A stretch of 10,350 nt of DNA from an uncultured Chloroflexota bacterium (lineage in GTDB: Bacteria > Chloroflexota > Anaerolineae > Aggregatilineales > Phototrophicaceae): positions 1 through 10,350 of the forward strand of contig CALDGT010000911.1 of the NCBI GenBank assembly GCA_937942935.1, in the 5' to 3' direction. A program made the translations under genes and the position numbers. This document shows, one piece after another, positions 1 to 5,105 of the stretch. Every line of letters begins with the position of its first letter. Positions within the stretch are counted from its first letter, which is position 1. The notes under the pieces were generated by a model. The model was not told where the DNA came from, ran no database searches, and worked only from the letters and a program-made list of their open reading frames with translations.

Positions 1-312
1 ATTCATATTTTCGCCTCGCTCTAGGGTAACATCCCAATGAAAATGCAATTCTGGGGTATTCCGTAATTGAACCCGTTTGCCAACTTCTCTGCGTAAAAAA
101 CCGGTTGCGCTTTTTAAGCCTTTCATCACTTGGTCTTGGCGTGATTCATCACCCAGCGCATTCACATATACATCGGCAAACATTAATTCGGGGTCTAATT
201 TTACTTCTGTGATGGTCACATTATGCAAACGTGGGTCAGAAACTTCTCTCCGTAACAATTCGCTGAGGATGGTCTGAATCCGTTCCCCAACACGTCCTTG
301 TTTGATAGACAT
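1..312 (-). CDS. rbfA: Ribosome-binding factor A, C-terminus cut by window edge
   Basis: RbfA binds the 30S ribosomal subunit and helps the late maturation of 16S rRNA; it acts in the cytoplasm. The ATG at 312 opens a frame of exactly 104 codons to the left edge without a stop. The translation starts MSIKQGRVGERIQTILSELL and carries family hallmarks: SDPRL near residue 26, the TITEVKLDPEL strand near 33-43, the LKSATGFLRREVGKR helix near 67-81, and TPELHF near 87-92. RbfA proteins are usually about 115 to 130 residues, so only the variable C-terminal tail should be missing. A good Shine-Dalgarno AAAGGA (320-325) stands seven bases before the ATG. It follows infB with a 50-base spacer holding a hairpin, the usual infB-rbfA order. 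Seen: motifs and RBS. Known: family role. The call is close to certain. Confidence 0.96.
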   Translation of the reverse strand, partial: MSIKQGRVGERIQTILSELLRREVSDPRLHNVTITEVKLDPELMFADVYVNALGDESRQDQVMKGLKSATGFLRREVGKRVQLRNTPELHFHWDVTLERGENMN

Positions 313-319
313 CTTACAA

Positions 320-325
320 TCCTTT
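320..325 (-). promoter_or_regulatory. Ribosome binding site of rbfA
   Basis: On the minus strand AAAGGA lies seven bases upstream of the rbfA ATG at 312. Sequence and spacing are standard, and this supports 312 as the start. Confidence 0.8.
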
Positions 326-331
326 CGATAA

Positions 332-360
332 TAGGTGGGCAGGTGAACTGCCCTGCCCTA
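332..360. repeat. REP-like hairpin between infB and rbfA
   Basis: A perfect six-base stem, GGGCAG (337-342) with CTGCCC (348-353), encloses the five-base loop GTGAA. It is extended, across a small asymmetric bulge, by TAGG (332-335) pairing with CCTA (357-360). It begins two bases after the infB stop and ends six bases before the rbfA Shine-Dalgarno. Neither side has a T-run, so it is not a convincing terminator. It could be an mRNA-stabilising or processing hairpin between the two genes, or one copy of a dispersed palindromic element of the kind common in Chloroflexota intergenic DNA. A single copy in the window cannot decide. Confidence 0.55.
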
Positions 361-362
361 CA

Positions 363-2162
363 CTAATTCACGCGCTCCATGACGAAAAATTCGATTCTGT
401 CGCCGACTGTAAAATCATCAAATCCGTCAATTGAAATCCCGCATTCAAAGCCTGTGCGGACTTCGCGTACATCGTCCTTCATCCGTTTGAGCGAGCTAAT
501 GCTACATTCTTCAAAAATCACTTTACTTGAGCGTTTGACTCTGGCTTTCGCATTACGGCGAGCTTCACCTTCTAGGATATAACTACCCGCAATATTGTGT
601 TTAGAAATGCTAAAGATTTGGCGCACTTCTGCGACACCAATCGTCTTGGGTGCATATACAGGGGTTAGCATCCCTTTAAGCGCCAATTCCATATCTTCGA
701 GCAATTTGTAGATGATGGTATAACGACGAATATCTACATGCTGGCTATCGGCAGAGCGACGGGCGGCAGAATCTACCTGAACATTGAATGCGATGACAAT
801 CGCGCCAGAAGCAGAAGCGAGCATAATATCATTTTCACTCACATTACCCACATCAGAGAGCAAAATGCGAACTTTAATTCCTTCTGGATTTGTATTCGAC
901 AAATCATTCAATGAATTAACCAGTGGTTCAAGTGACCCGCGCACATCTGCTTTAACAACAAGGTTGAGTTCTTTTTTATTACTCGAATTCAATTGCGCGA
1001 AAATATCTTCAAGTGTAATCGCACGACTGGTTTTTTGTATCACCTCACGGTTAGAAACACGTTCTCCGACCAATTCACGCGCGATTTTATCATTTTTCAC
1101 TTTTTCAAATGTATCACCCGGTAATGGGGGAGCATCTAATCCTAAAACTGATACAGGGGTTGATGGTGTAGCTTCATCAACGGGCTTACCACTTTGGTCG
1201 TACATCGCCTTAATACGCCCATGGCTTGTACCCGCAATAATTACATCACCACGATGCACAGTCCCATTCAGCACCAATAACGTCGCAATTGTCCCACGAG
1301 AGGGGTCAATTCTGGCTTCTAAAACAACGCCAGTTGGGTCGGATTTTGGGTTTGCGATAATTTGTTGGTCATCTGCTACCAACAACAAGGCTTCTAACAG
1401 GTCATCAATCCCTTCACCTTTAGGGGCGGCAACAGGCACCATCAACGTTTCGCCATCCCAATCATCGGGGGTAAGTCCGAGTTCAGATAGCTCTTGTTTC
1501 ACACGGTCAATATTCGCGTTCCGTTTATCAATTTTGGTGATGGCGACCACAATCGGGACATTTGCGGCACGCGCATGATTGAGGGCTTCGCGGGTGGTTG
1601 GCATAACACCATCATCGGCGGCGACCACCAAAACGGCAATATCCGCACCATTCGCCCCACGCGCACGCATAGCGGTGAATGCCTCATGACCGGGTGTATC
1701 TAAAAAGGTGAGTTGTCTGCCTTGATGTTGAACGGTATAAGCACCAATATGTTGGGTAATACCACCAGCTTCGCCTTCGGCAACATTGCTTTTGCGGATG
1801 GTATCAAGCAATGTCGTTTTACCATGGTCAACGTGTCCCAAGATGGTAATAATCGGAGGACGGCGTTCCAAATCGGCTGACTTTTCTGCGCTATACACCT
1901 TACGCCAAGATTGTGTGCTATTGGCGGCGCGTTTTTTGGCTTCTTCGGCGGCGGCGTGGGCGCTGGCAGATTGTGCTTCATATCCAAATTCTTCTAAAAC
2001 GATGGCGGCGGTATCATAATCTATCTGTTGATTGATAGATGCCATAATACCATTGCTGATGAGGCGTTTCATCACCTCGATGGGGCTGGCAGAGATAAGT
2101 TCTGCCAATTGACGAACTGTGAGAAAATCTGGGACTAAAATCATTTGCTTTTCCTGAGCCAT
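363..2162 (-). CDS. infB: Translation initiation factor IF-2
   Basis: IF-2 is the GTPase that brings fMet-tRNA to the 30S subunit and promotes 50S joining. I place the start at ATG 2162 (599 residues), because GGAGGT stands just before it; an in-frame ATG at 2180 has no RBS. In numbering from 2162, domains are: IF2_N about 10-60, a short linker, G domain from about 102, then beta-barrel, and C-terminal fMet-tRNA-binding domain to the end (ECGISIDGFDDFTVGDRIE near 573-591). G1 is GHVDHGKT (109-116), G2 GGIT (133-136), G3 DTPGH (155-159). G4 reads TKID (209-212) rather than NKID, and the G5 region reads VAAPKGEG in place of VSAKTGEG. The N-terminal extension is much shorter than in enterobacterial IF-2, so the protein is compact. 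It lies between ylxR and rbfA as in the standard operon. Identity is certain; the effect of the G4/G5 changes is unknown. Confidence 0.98.
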   Translation of the reverse strand: MAQEKQMILVPDFLTVRQLAELISASPIEVMKRLISNGIMASINQQIDYDTAAIVLEEFGYEAQSASAHAAAEEAKKRAANSTQSWRKVYSAEKSADLERRPPIITILGHVDHGKTTLLDTIRKSNVAEGEAGGITQHIGAYTVQHQGRQLTFLDTPGHEAFTAMRARGANGADIAVLVVAADDGVMPTTREALNHARAANVPIVVAITKIDKRNANIDRVKQELSELGLTPDDWDGETLMVPVAAPKGEGIDDLLEALLLVADDQQIIANPKSDPTGVVLEARIDPSRGTIATLLVLNGTVHRGDVIIAGTSHGRIKAMYDQSGKPVDEATPSTPVSVLGLDAPPLPGDTFEKVKNDKIARELVGERVSNREVIQKTSRAITLEDIFAQLNSSNKKELNLVVKADVRGSLEPLVNSLNDLSNTNPEGIKVRILLSDVGNVSENDIMLASASGAIVIAFNVQVDSAARRSADSQHVDIRRYTIIYKLLEDMELALKGMLTPVYAPKTIGVAEVRQIFSISKHNIAGSYILEGEARRNAKARVKRSSKVIFEECSISSLKRMKDDVREVRTGFECGISIDGFDDFTVGDRIEFFVMERVN

Positions 2163-2165
2163 ATT

Positions 2166-2171
2166 ACCTCC
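2166..2171 (-). promoter_or_regulatory. Ribosome binding site deciding the infB start
   Basis: GGAGGT on the minus strand ends three bases before the ATG at 2162. It is the strongest Shine-Dalgarno in the window, although its spacing is short. It lies downstream of the alternative in-frame ATG at 2180, which has no purine-rich stretch before it, so it points to 2162 as the start. The sequence is right next to the foot of the hairpin at 2181-2234. Confidence 0.75.
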
Positions 2172-2180
2172 ATACTGCAT

Positions 2181-2234
2181 GGGTGATAGGTCAGGAATAG
2201 GCGTAGCGAAGGCGCTACGGAATGACTATCACCC
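2181..2234. repeat. Two-tier hairpin in the infB leader
   Basis: The outer arms GGGTGATAG (2181-2189) and CTATCACCC (2226-2234) are perfect nine-base inverted repeats. Inside them, CGTAGCG (2202-2208) and CGCTACG (2213-2219) form a perfect seven-base GC-rich stem with a four-base loop. The arms are joined by an asymmetric internal loop (12 and 6 bases). In the mRNA the structure ends nine bases upstream of the infB Shine-Dalgarno. The inner stem is flanked by a GGAAT direct repeat (2194-2198 and 2219-2223). It may be a translational control or processing element for infB, or a dispersed palindromic repeat that settled in the spacer. No T-run follows, so it is not a terminator. Confidence 0.6.
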
Positions 2235-2265
2235 GGTATATAGTGAACTGATAGAATAAAATGTG

Positions 2266-2296
2266 CGTCATCATCGTTTTAGCACTCATGATGACG
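2266..2296. repeat. Inverted repeat spanning the ylxR stop codon
   Basis: CGTCATCAT (2266-2274) and ATGATGACG (2288-2296) are perfect nine-base inverted repeats with a 13-base loop. The second arm carries the last codons of ylxR and its first base belongs to the TGA stop. In the transcript the stem is followed by CACATTTTATTC, which is only weakly U-rich, so termination would be partial at best. It could lower ylxR-to-infB read-through or protect an mRNA end. Confidence 0.4.
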
Positions 2297-2570
2297 GCAT
2301 AGCCTCCAACAGACGCAAGCGCGATTCATCGCTCAACGTCACTTTTAAGGCATGATTCAAAACTTGGGTTTTCATCGCTCGTTCCCAGCAACCATTGTTT
2401 TGACATAAATATGCACCTCGCCCTTTCATCTTTCCGCTTAAATCAATGTGCAACTCATCACCCACCACAACAAGTCGGGTTAATGACCGCTTGGGTGCTT
2501 TGGTTTTGCAAACCACACAAGAACGTTCTGGAATGTGTTTTTGGTTAGATGATAAACTTTTTTCTGCCAT
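2286..2570 (-). CDS. ylxR: YlxR family (DUF448) nucleic-acid-binding protein
   Basis: YlxR is a small basic protein encoded between nusA and infB in many bacteria; it is described as RNA-binding and has been linked to RNase P and to regulation of gene expression. From ATG 2570 the product has 94 residues. Seen: ERSCVVC at 15-21, the signature GRGAYLC at 50-56, and a basic C-terminal helix (NHALK near 72-76). Two cysteine pairs, CxxC (18, 21) and CxxxxC (56, 61), could bind a metal, which I infer only from spacing. Length fits the family (about 85 to 100). The start is uncertain: an in-frame TTG at 2582 has AGGT three bases upstream, whereas ATG 2570 has AGGT 15 bases away. An L7Ae-like ylxQ usually follows in Firmicutes but is absent here. 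Confidence 0.93.
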   Translation of the reverse strand: MAEKSLSSNQKHIPERSCVVCKTKAPKRSLTRLVVVGDELHIDLSGKMKGRGAYLCQNNGCWERAMKTQVLNHALKVTLSDESRLRLLEAMPSS

Positions 2571-2627
2571 AGCAAAACACAAAAGACCTGCTTATTCGGT
2601 CAATGAATAGGACAGTAGATAATCTAT

Positions 2628-2636
2628 ATCATAACA
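2628..2636 (-). promoter_or_regulatory. Possible extended -10 element upstream of ylxR
   Basis: The minus strand reads TGTTATGAT, matching an extended -10 (TGn then TATGAT, one mismatch from TATAAT). It lies directly after the hairpin at 2639-2673 and about 60 bases before ylxR, so it could restart transcription for ylxR-infB-rbfA. I find no clear -35 at the proper distance; that region falls inside the hairpin. This is a weak call. Confidence 0.25.
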
Positions 2637-2638
2637 CA

Positions 2639-2673
2639 AACTCCCCAAATGTATATACACATCGTGGGGAGTT
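2639..2673 (-). terminator. Strong hairpin after the 117-residue gene, possible terminator
   Basis: AACTCCCCA (2639-2647) and TGGGGAGTT (2665-2673) form a perfect nine-base stem. The loop holds TGTATATACA (2650-2659), itself a perfect ten-base palindrome, or alternatively an inner ATGT/ACAT stem. The hairpin starts about 20 bases after the stop of the 117-residue gene. In the minus-strand transcript the stem is followed by TGTGTTATG, a poor U-tract, so it may be a partial terminator, a pause site or an mRNA-end protector. A smaller AGAC/GTCT inverted repeat (2678-2690) lies just before it. It could set a lower dose of ylxR-infB-rbfA than of nusA. Confidence 0.45.
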
Positions 2674-2693
2674 ATGTAGACAAATGGTCTTAT

Positions 2694-3047
2694 CTAATCA
2701 AAATCATCAAAATATCCATAAGATTGTGAGGATTGACGGCGACGTTTGCGCTTAACAAACATCTGGTCACGCTCGTCATCATAGATAATTTCACGGTGTT
2801 TTTTCTTATGCTGTTTTTTCGCTTTTGGTGGGTTAACAATCAATTCTGCAACGCTATCATCTGCCAAAAGGTCTTCAGCTTCTTCCTCGATAGGTGCAAC
2901 GATTTTTTTACCTTTTTGCTTCCGTTCCCAATCAATACGGTCTTCTTCTACCGTCTCATAAAAATCGGGGCGTATTGTCTTGGGGGCAGATGGACTCTGC
3001 CCCGCACGATTTTGTTGCTTAAATGGGGTGCGATTGCCTTGCGTCAT
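2694..3047 (-). CDS. Small charged protein with a NusA-tail-like C-terminus
   Basis: I do not recognise this as a named family. The 117 residues have almost no hydrophobic core. They contain a Gln/Asn/Pro-rich start (1-25), a mixed charged part with RPDFYETVEEDRIDW (26-40), an acidic stretch (54-68), a strongly basic block (75-86), IIYDDERDQMFVKRKRRR (87-104) and an acidic-aromatic end YFDDFD. The protein is probably disordered and basic enough to touch RNA. Residues 85-103 align without gaps to the end of the upstream NusA (8 of 19 identical, most others conservative), and both proteins end in acidic residues around a Phe. The ATG comes three bases after the nusA stop and has no proper RBS (AGGG is one base away), so translation is likely coupled to nusA. 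A duplicated or detached NusA tail is my best reading; coding status is supported by this shared motif and the tight spacing. Confidence 0.75.
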   Translation of the reverse strand: MTQGNRTPFKQQNRAGQSPSAPKTIRPDFYETVEEDRIDWERKQKGKKIVAPIEEEAEDLLADDSVAELIVNPPKAKKQHKKKHREIIYDDERDQMFVKRKRRRQSSQSYGYFDDFD

Positions 3048-3050
3048 ACC

Positions 3051-4952
3051 CTAAAAATCTTCTCCATCCCAGCCATCATTTTTACGTCCACCCTTACGGC
3101 GACGTTTTGCAAAGGTTTGACCAGTATCTTCATCGTAGACCAATTGACGACGTTTTTGTTTTTCTTTTTTACGTTTGCCTGCATTACGCGGAGAATCATC
3201 ATCATCCTCGTCAAACTCAAATACTTCTTCGGGGACTTCAACATCAAATTTCTTCTTCGCATCTGCCATCGTAACAGGCAAGGGCAATTCATTAACAGGC
3301 TCTACGACTTCTGGAACTGGTGCAATTTCGGGTTCGATTATGGATTCTACTGGAGCAGGAACATCATCTGGCACCACAACTTCTTCAATGGTTTCAATGA
3401 TTTCTGCTGTGCCGTCATCTGGAATAACCAACTTGTCGAGTGCATTTTGGACTTGGCGCAATGCCGCATCATTATTTGTACCCAACAACCGTTTTAAGCG
3501 TGTTTCATCAATCAAAAAGCGTAACATAATCTCGCCCGTATTGCCCAACGGTTCTAAGGCTTCTATCATGTTATCGGGCAAATCAAGGGCGCTCACAGGA
3601 ATATCGAAGTAGATTTGTGGCAATGTTTCTTTGACGGCATTAATTTCGGCAATACGGGTGGCACGCGATTGGTTGCGAACTTCCACATAGCGCCGTTCTG
3701 CCAATACAGAGAATCGGCTGAGTTCCTTAAATTCTTCCTCAGTCAATACCCGACCAGCATCTTTTTTCGCCATAATGGTACTAACATTGCTCAGTAAATC
3801 GGGCGCTTGCATCATCAAGACATCCAATGGCGGAATATCAAGGTTTTGCAGGGCATTCGATACCGATTCGGTCACACTTTTAATATCAATGCGCCAACCG
3901 GTTAACTTTGCCGCTAGGCGAGCATTTTGACCCTCTTTACCAATAGCAAGCGACAATTGGTCATCACGCACAATAACAACCGCAGTACGCCCAGAATCGG
4001 GGTCATCATCCAAAAATACCCCCGTCACACGAGCAGGGCTAAGGGCTTTTTCGATAAATTCTTCTTGATTTGGATTCCATTCAATCACATCAATTTTTTC
4101 TTTATTTAGTTCATTGACGATATTTTGAATCCGAATCCCGCGCATACCAACACACGCACCAACAGGGTCTATCCCCTCTTGTAGTGCCATCACTGCCACT
4201 TTAGAGCGATACCCCGCCTCGCGTGCAATATTTTTAATTTCAATTTGACCATTATAAATTTCTGGGACTTCAAATTCGAGCAAACGACGCAACATATTGC
4301 GATGACTACGGCTTAAAATAATCTGAGGTCCACGATTACTCTTTTTGACCTCTAAGACATAGCATCGTACTTTATCATGTTGGCGATACCGTTCACCGGG
4401 AATTTGATGTTGGCGGGGGAGTTCTGCTTCTGCGCGACCTAACCCAATGGTCACTTTGTTGGCGGCGATGCTCTGCACCGTCCCATTCACAATATCACCC
4501 TCTTTATCCTTATATTCATCATATAAAGAACTGCGTTCTGCTTCACGAATCTTTTGCAAAATCACTTGTTTAGCAGTTTGGGCGGCAATACGACCAAATT
4601 TCTTAGTCGTCCCTTCTACTTGTACCATGACAGTAGTGCCAAGTTCACATTCGGGGTGATAATAACGCGCTGTTTCGAGGTCTACTTCGGTGTTGGGATT
4701 TTGAACATCTTCAACCACTTCTTTTTCGACATAAAGGCGTGCGCGTCCCGTTATAGGGTCAATCGTAGCTTCAACATGCTGTGCTTTACTCGCATTAGTA
4801 TTACGCTGATACGCAGAAACCAACGCGGTTTGTAAGGCTTCTAGCACAACATCTTGTGGCAACGCCCGTAATTCTGCAATTTCGTTAAAAGCTATTTCAA
4901 ATTCGTTTTTCACTGGTACTGATTGCTCCCACAATCTCTCAACAACCTGCAT
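3051..4952 (-). CDS. nusA: Transcription termination/antitermination factor NusA
   Basis: NusA binds RNA polymerase and nascent RNA and promotes pausing, intrinsic termination and, with other Nus factors, antitermination. In numbering from ATG 4952 (633 residues), I see the N-terminal RNAP-binding domain (about 14-130; EFEIAFNEIAE, then DVVLEALQTALVSAY), an S1 domain (about 151-215; EGDIVNGTVQSI), KH1 (about 229-300; GACVGMRGIRIQNIVNEL) and KH2 (about 320-360; AIGKEGQNARLAAKLTGW). A helical, possibly HhH-like region follows (about 370-505), then an acidic Pro/Glu-rich linker and a charged tail (590-633) ending DGEDF. The tail exceeds the 370-residue Bacillus form. The start is uncertain: family alignment favours GTG 4913 (VKNEFEIAF), with GGGAG 12 bases upstream; ATG 4952 has no RBS but is the nearest ATG. 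The GTG at 5033 is rejected because it lies in a terminator. rimP, the usual upstream partner, is missing here. Confidence 0.97.
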   Translation of the reverse strand: MQVVERLWEQSVPVKNEFEIAFNEIAELRALPQDVVLEALQTALVSAYQRNTNASKAQHVEATIDPITGRARLYVEKEVVEDVQNPNTEVDLETARYYHPECELGTTVMVQVEGTTKKFGRIAAQTAKQVILQKIREAERSSLYDEYKDKEGDIVNGTVQSIAANKVTIGLGRAEAELPRQHQIPGERYRQHDKVRCYVLEVKKSNRGPQIILSRSHRNMLRRLLEFEVPEIYNGQIEIKNIAREAGYRSKVAVMALQEGIDPVGACVGMRGIRIQNIVNELNKEKIDVIEWNPNQEEFIEKALSPARVTGVFLDDDPDSGRTAVVIVRDDQLSLAIGKEGQNARLAAKLTGWRIDIKSVTESVSNALQNLDIPPLDVLMMQAPDLLSNVSTIMAKKDAGRVLTEEEFKELSRFSVLAERRYVEVRNQSRATRIAEINAVKETLPQIYFDIPVSALDLPDNMIEALEPLGNTGEIMLRFLIDETRLKRLLGTNNDAALRQVQNALDKLVIPDDGTAEIIETIEEVVVPDDVPAPVESIIEPEIAPVPEVVEPVNELPLPVTMADAKKKFDVEVPEEVFEFDEDDDDSPRNAGKRKKEKQKRRQLVYDEDTGQTFAKRRRKGGRKNDGWDGEDF

Positions 4953-4961
4953 CAAATGGCG

Positions 4962-4974
4962 TAACAAGTTGTTA
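4962..4974. promoter_or_regulatory. Operator-like palindrome before nusA
   Basis: TAACAAGTTGTTA is a perfect palindrome with six-base half-sites around one central base. It ends nine bases before the nusA ATG at 4952 and overlaps the transcription start expected from the promoter at 4981-5009. That is a typical place for a repressor site, but such a short AT-rich palindrome could also occur by chance. Confidence 0.3.
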
Positions 4975-4980
4975 TAAATA

Positions 4981-5009
4981 ATTCTAGCATACAACTTTTG
5001 ATTTATAAA
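4981..5009 (-). promoter_or_regulatory. nusA promoter candidate P2 (extended -10)
   Basis: On the minus strand TTTATA (5004-5009, 4 of 6 to the -35 consensus) is followed after 17 bases by TAGAAT (4981-4986, 5 of 6 to the -10), preceded by TG and one base, giving an extended -10. It begins directly after the terminator at 5011-5039, the expected place for a fresh nusA operon promoter. The start site would be near 4974. Confidence 0.45.
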
Positions 5010-5010
5010 G

Positions 5011-5039
5011 CAAAAAGTGGGATTTTTTCCCACTTTTTG
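5011..5039. terminator. Bidirectional intrinsic terminator upstream of nusA
   Basis: The perfect 12-base inverted repeat 5011-5022 / 5028-5039 has a core GTGGGA pairing with TCCCAC, a five-T loop, and A-runs and T-runs at the base. On either strand the 3' arm ends in five Ts, so the hairpin carries its own U-tract in both directions. In the minus direction it lies 67 bases after the stop of the giant membrane gene and 59 bases before nusA. It can end the upstream transcript; if the promoter at 5064-5093 is used, it also sits in the nusA leader as a possible attenuator. Confidence 0.85.
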
Positions 5040-5050
5040 ACATCAAAAAA

Positions 5051-5060
5051 CTCAATTGAG
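5051..5060. promoter_or_regulatory. CTCAATTGAG palindrome at the P1 start site
   Basis: CTCAATTGAG is a perfect ten-base palindrome. It starts four bases after the -10 of the promoter candidate at 5064-5093 and should cover its transcription start, an operator-like position. On the minus strand it is followed by six Ts, but the stem is too short (three pairs around a four-base loop) to be a terminator. Confidence 0.3.
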
Positions 5061-5063
5061 TAG

Positions 5064-5093
5064 ATACTAACACGCCCGTTGTCGTATTGTCAA
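5064..5093 (-). promoter_or_regulatory. nusA promoter candidate P1 (consensus -35)
   Basis: On the minus strand a perfect -35, TTGACA (5088-5093), is followed after 18 bases by TAGTAT (5064-5069, 4 of 6), itself preceded by TG and one base (extended -10). The start would lie near 5057, between the stop of the giant membrane gene and the terminator at 5011-5039. The TTGACA is also one arm of a six-base inverted repeat (5088-5103). If active, its transcripts must pass the terminator to reach nusA. Confidence 0.5.
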
Positions 5094-5105
5094 GAGATTG
5101 ACACC

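Noticed and set aside
784..1578. 264-codon plus-strand open frame opposite infB
   Set aside because: It lies fully opposite the conserved G domain and following domain of IF-2, its translation is Ser/Thr-rich with no motif, and it has no promoter or RBS of its own. It is a shadow of a real gene.
2160..2180. ATG at 2180 as infB start
   Set aside because: No Shine-Dalgarno precedes it, while the strong GGAGGT belongs to ATG 2162. The six extra residues would also come from the RBS sequence itself.
2733..3497. 254-codon plus-strand open frame opposite the 117-residue gene and the nusA tail
   Set aside because: The translation is a Phe/Ile/Leu-rich string produced by reading Lys/Asp/Glu codons on the other strand. 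It spans two minus-strand genes and their junction.
4953..5033. GTG start at 5033 extending NusA by 27 residues
   Set aside because: The start codon lies inside the terminator hairpin, the added residues do not match the NusA family, and the extension runs through both the second promoter candidate and a palindrome.
5098..5103. TTGACA on the plus strand as a promoter -35
   Set aside because: It is the mirror arm of a short inverted repeat; the plus strand downstream is antisense to the giant membrane gene and has no gene to drive.
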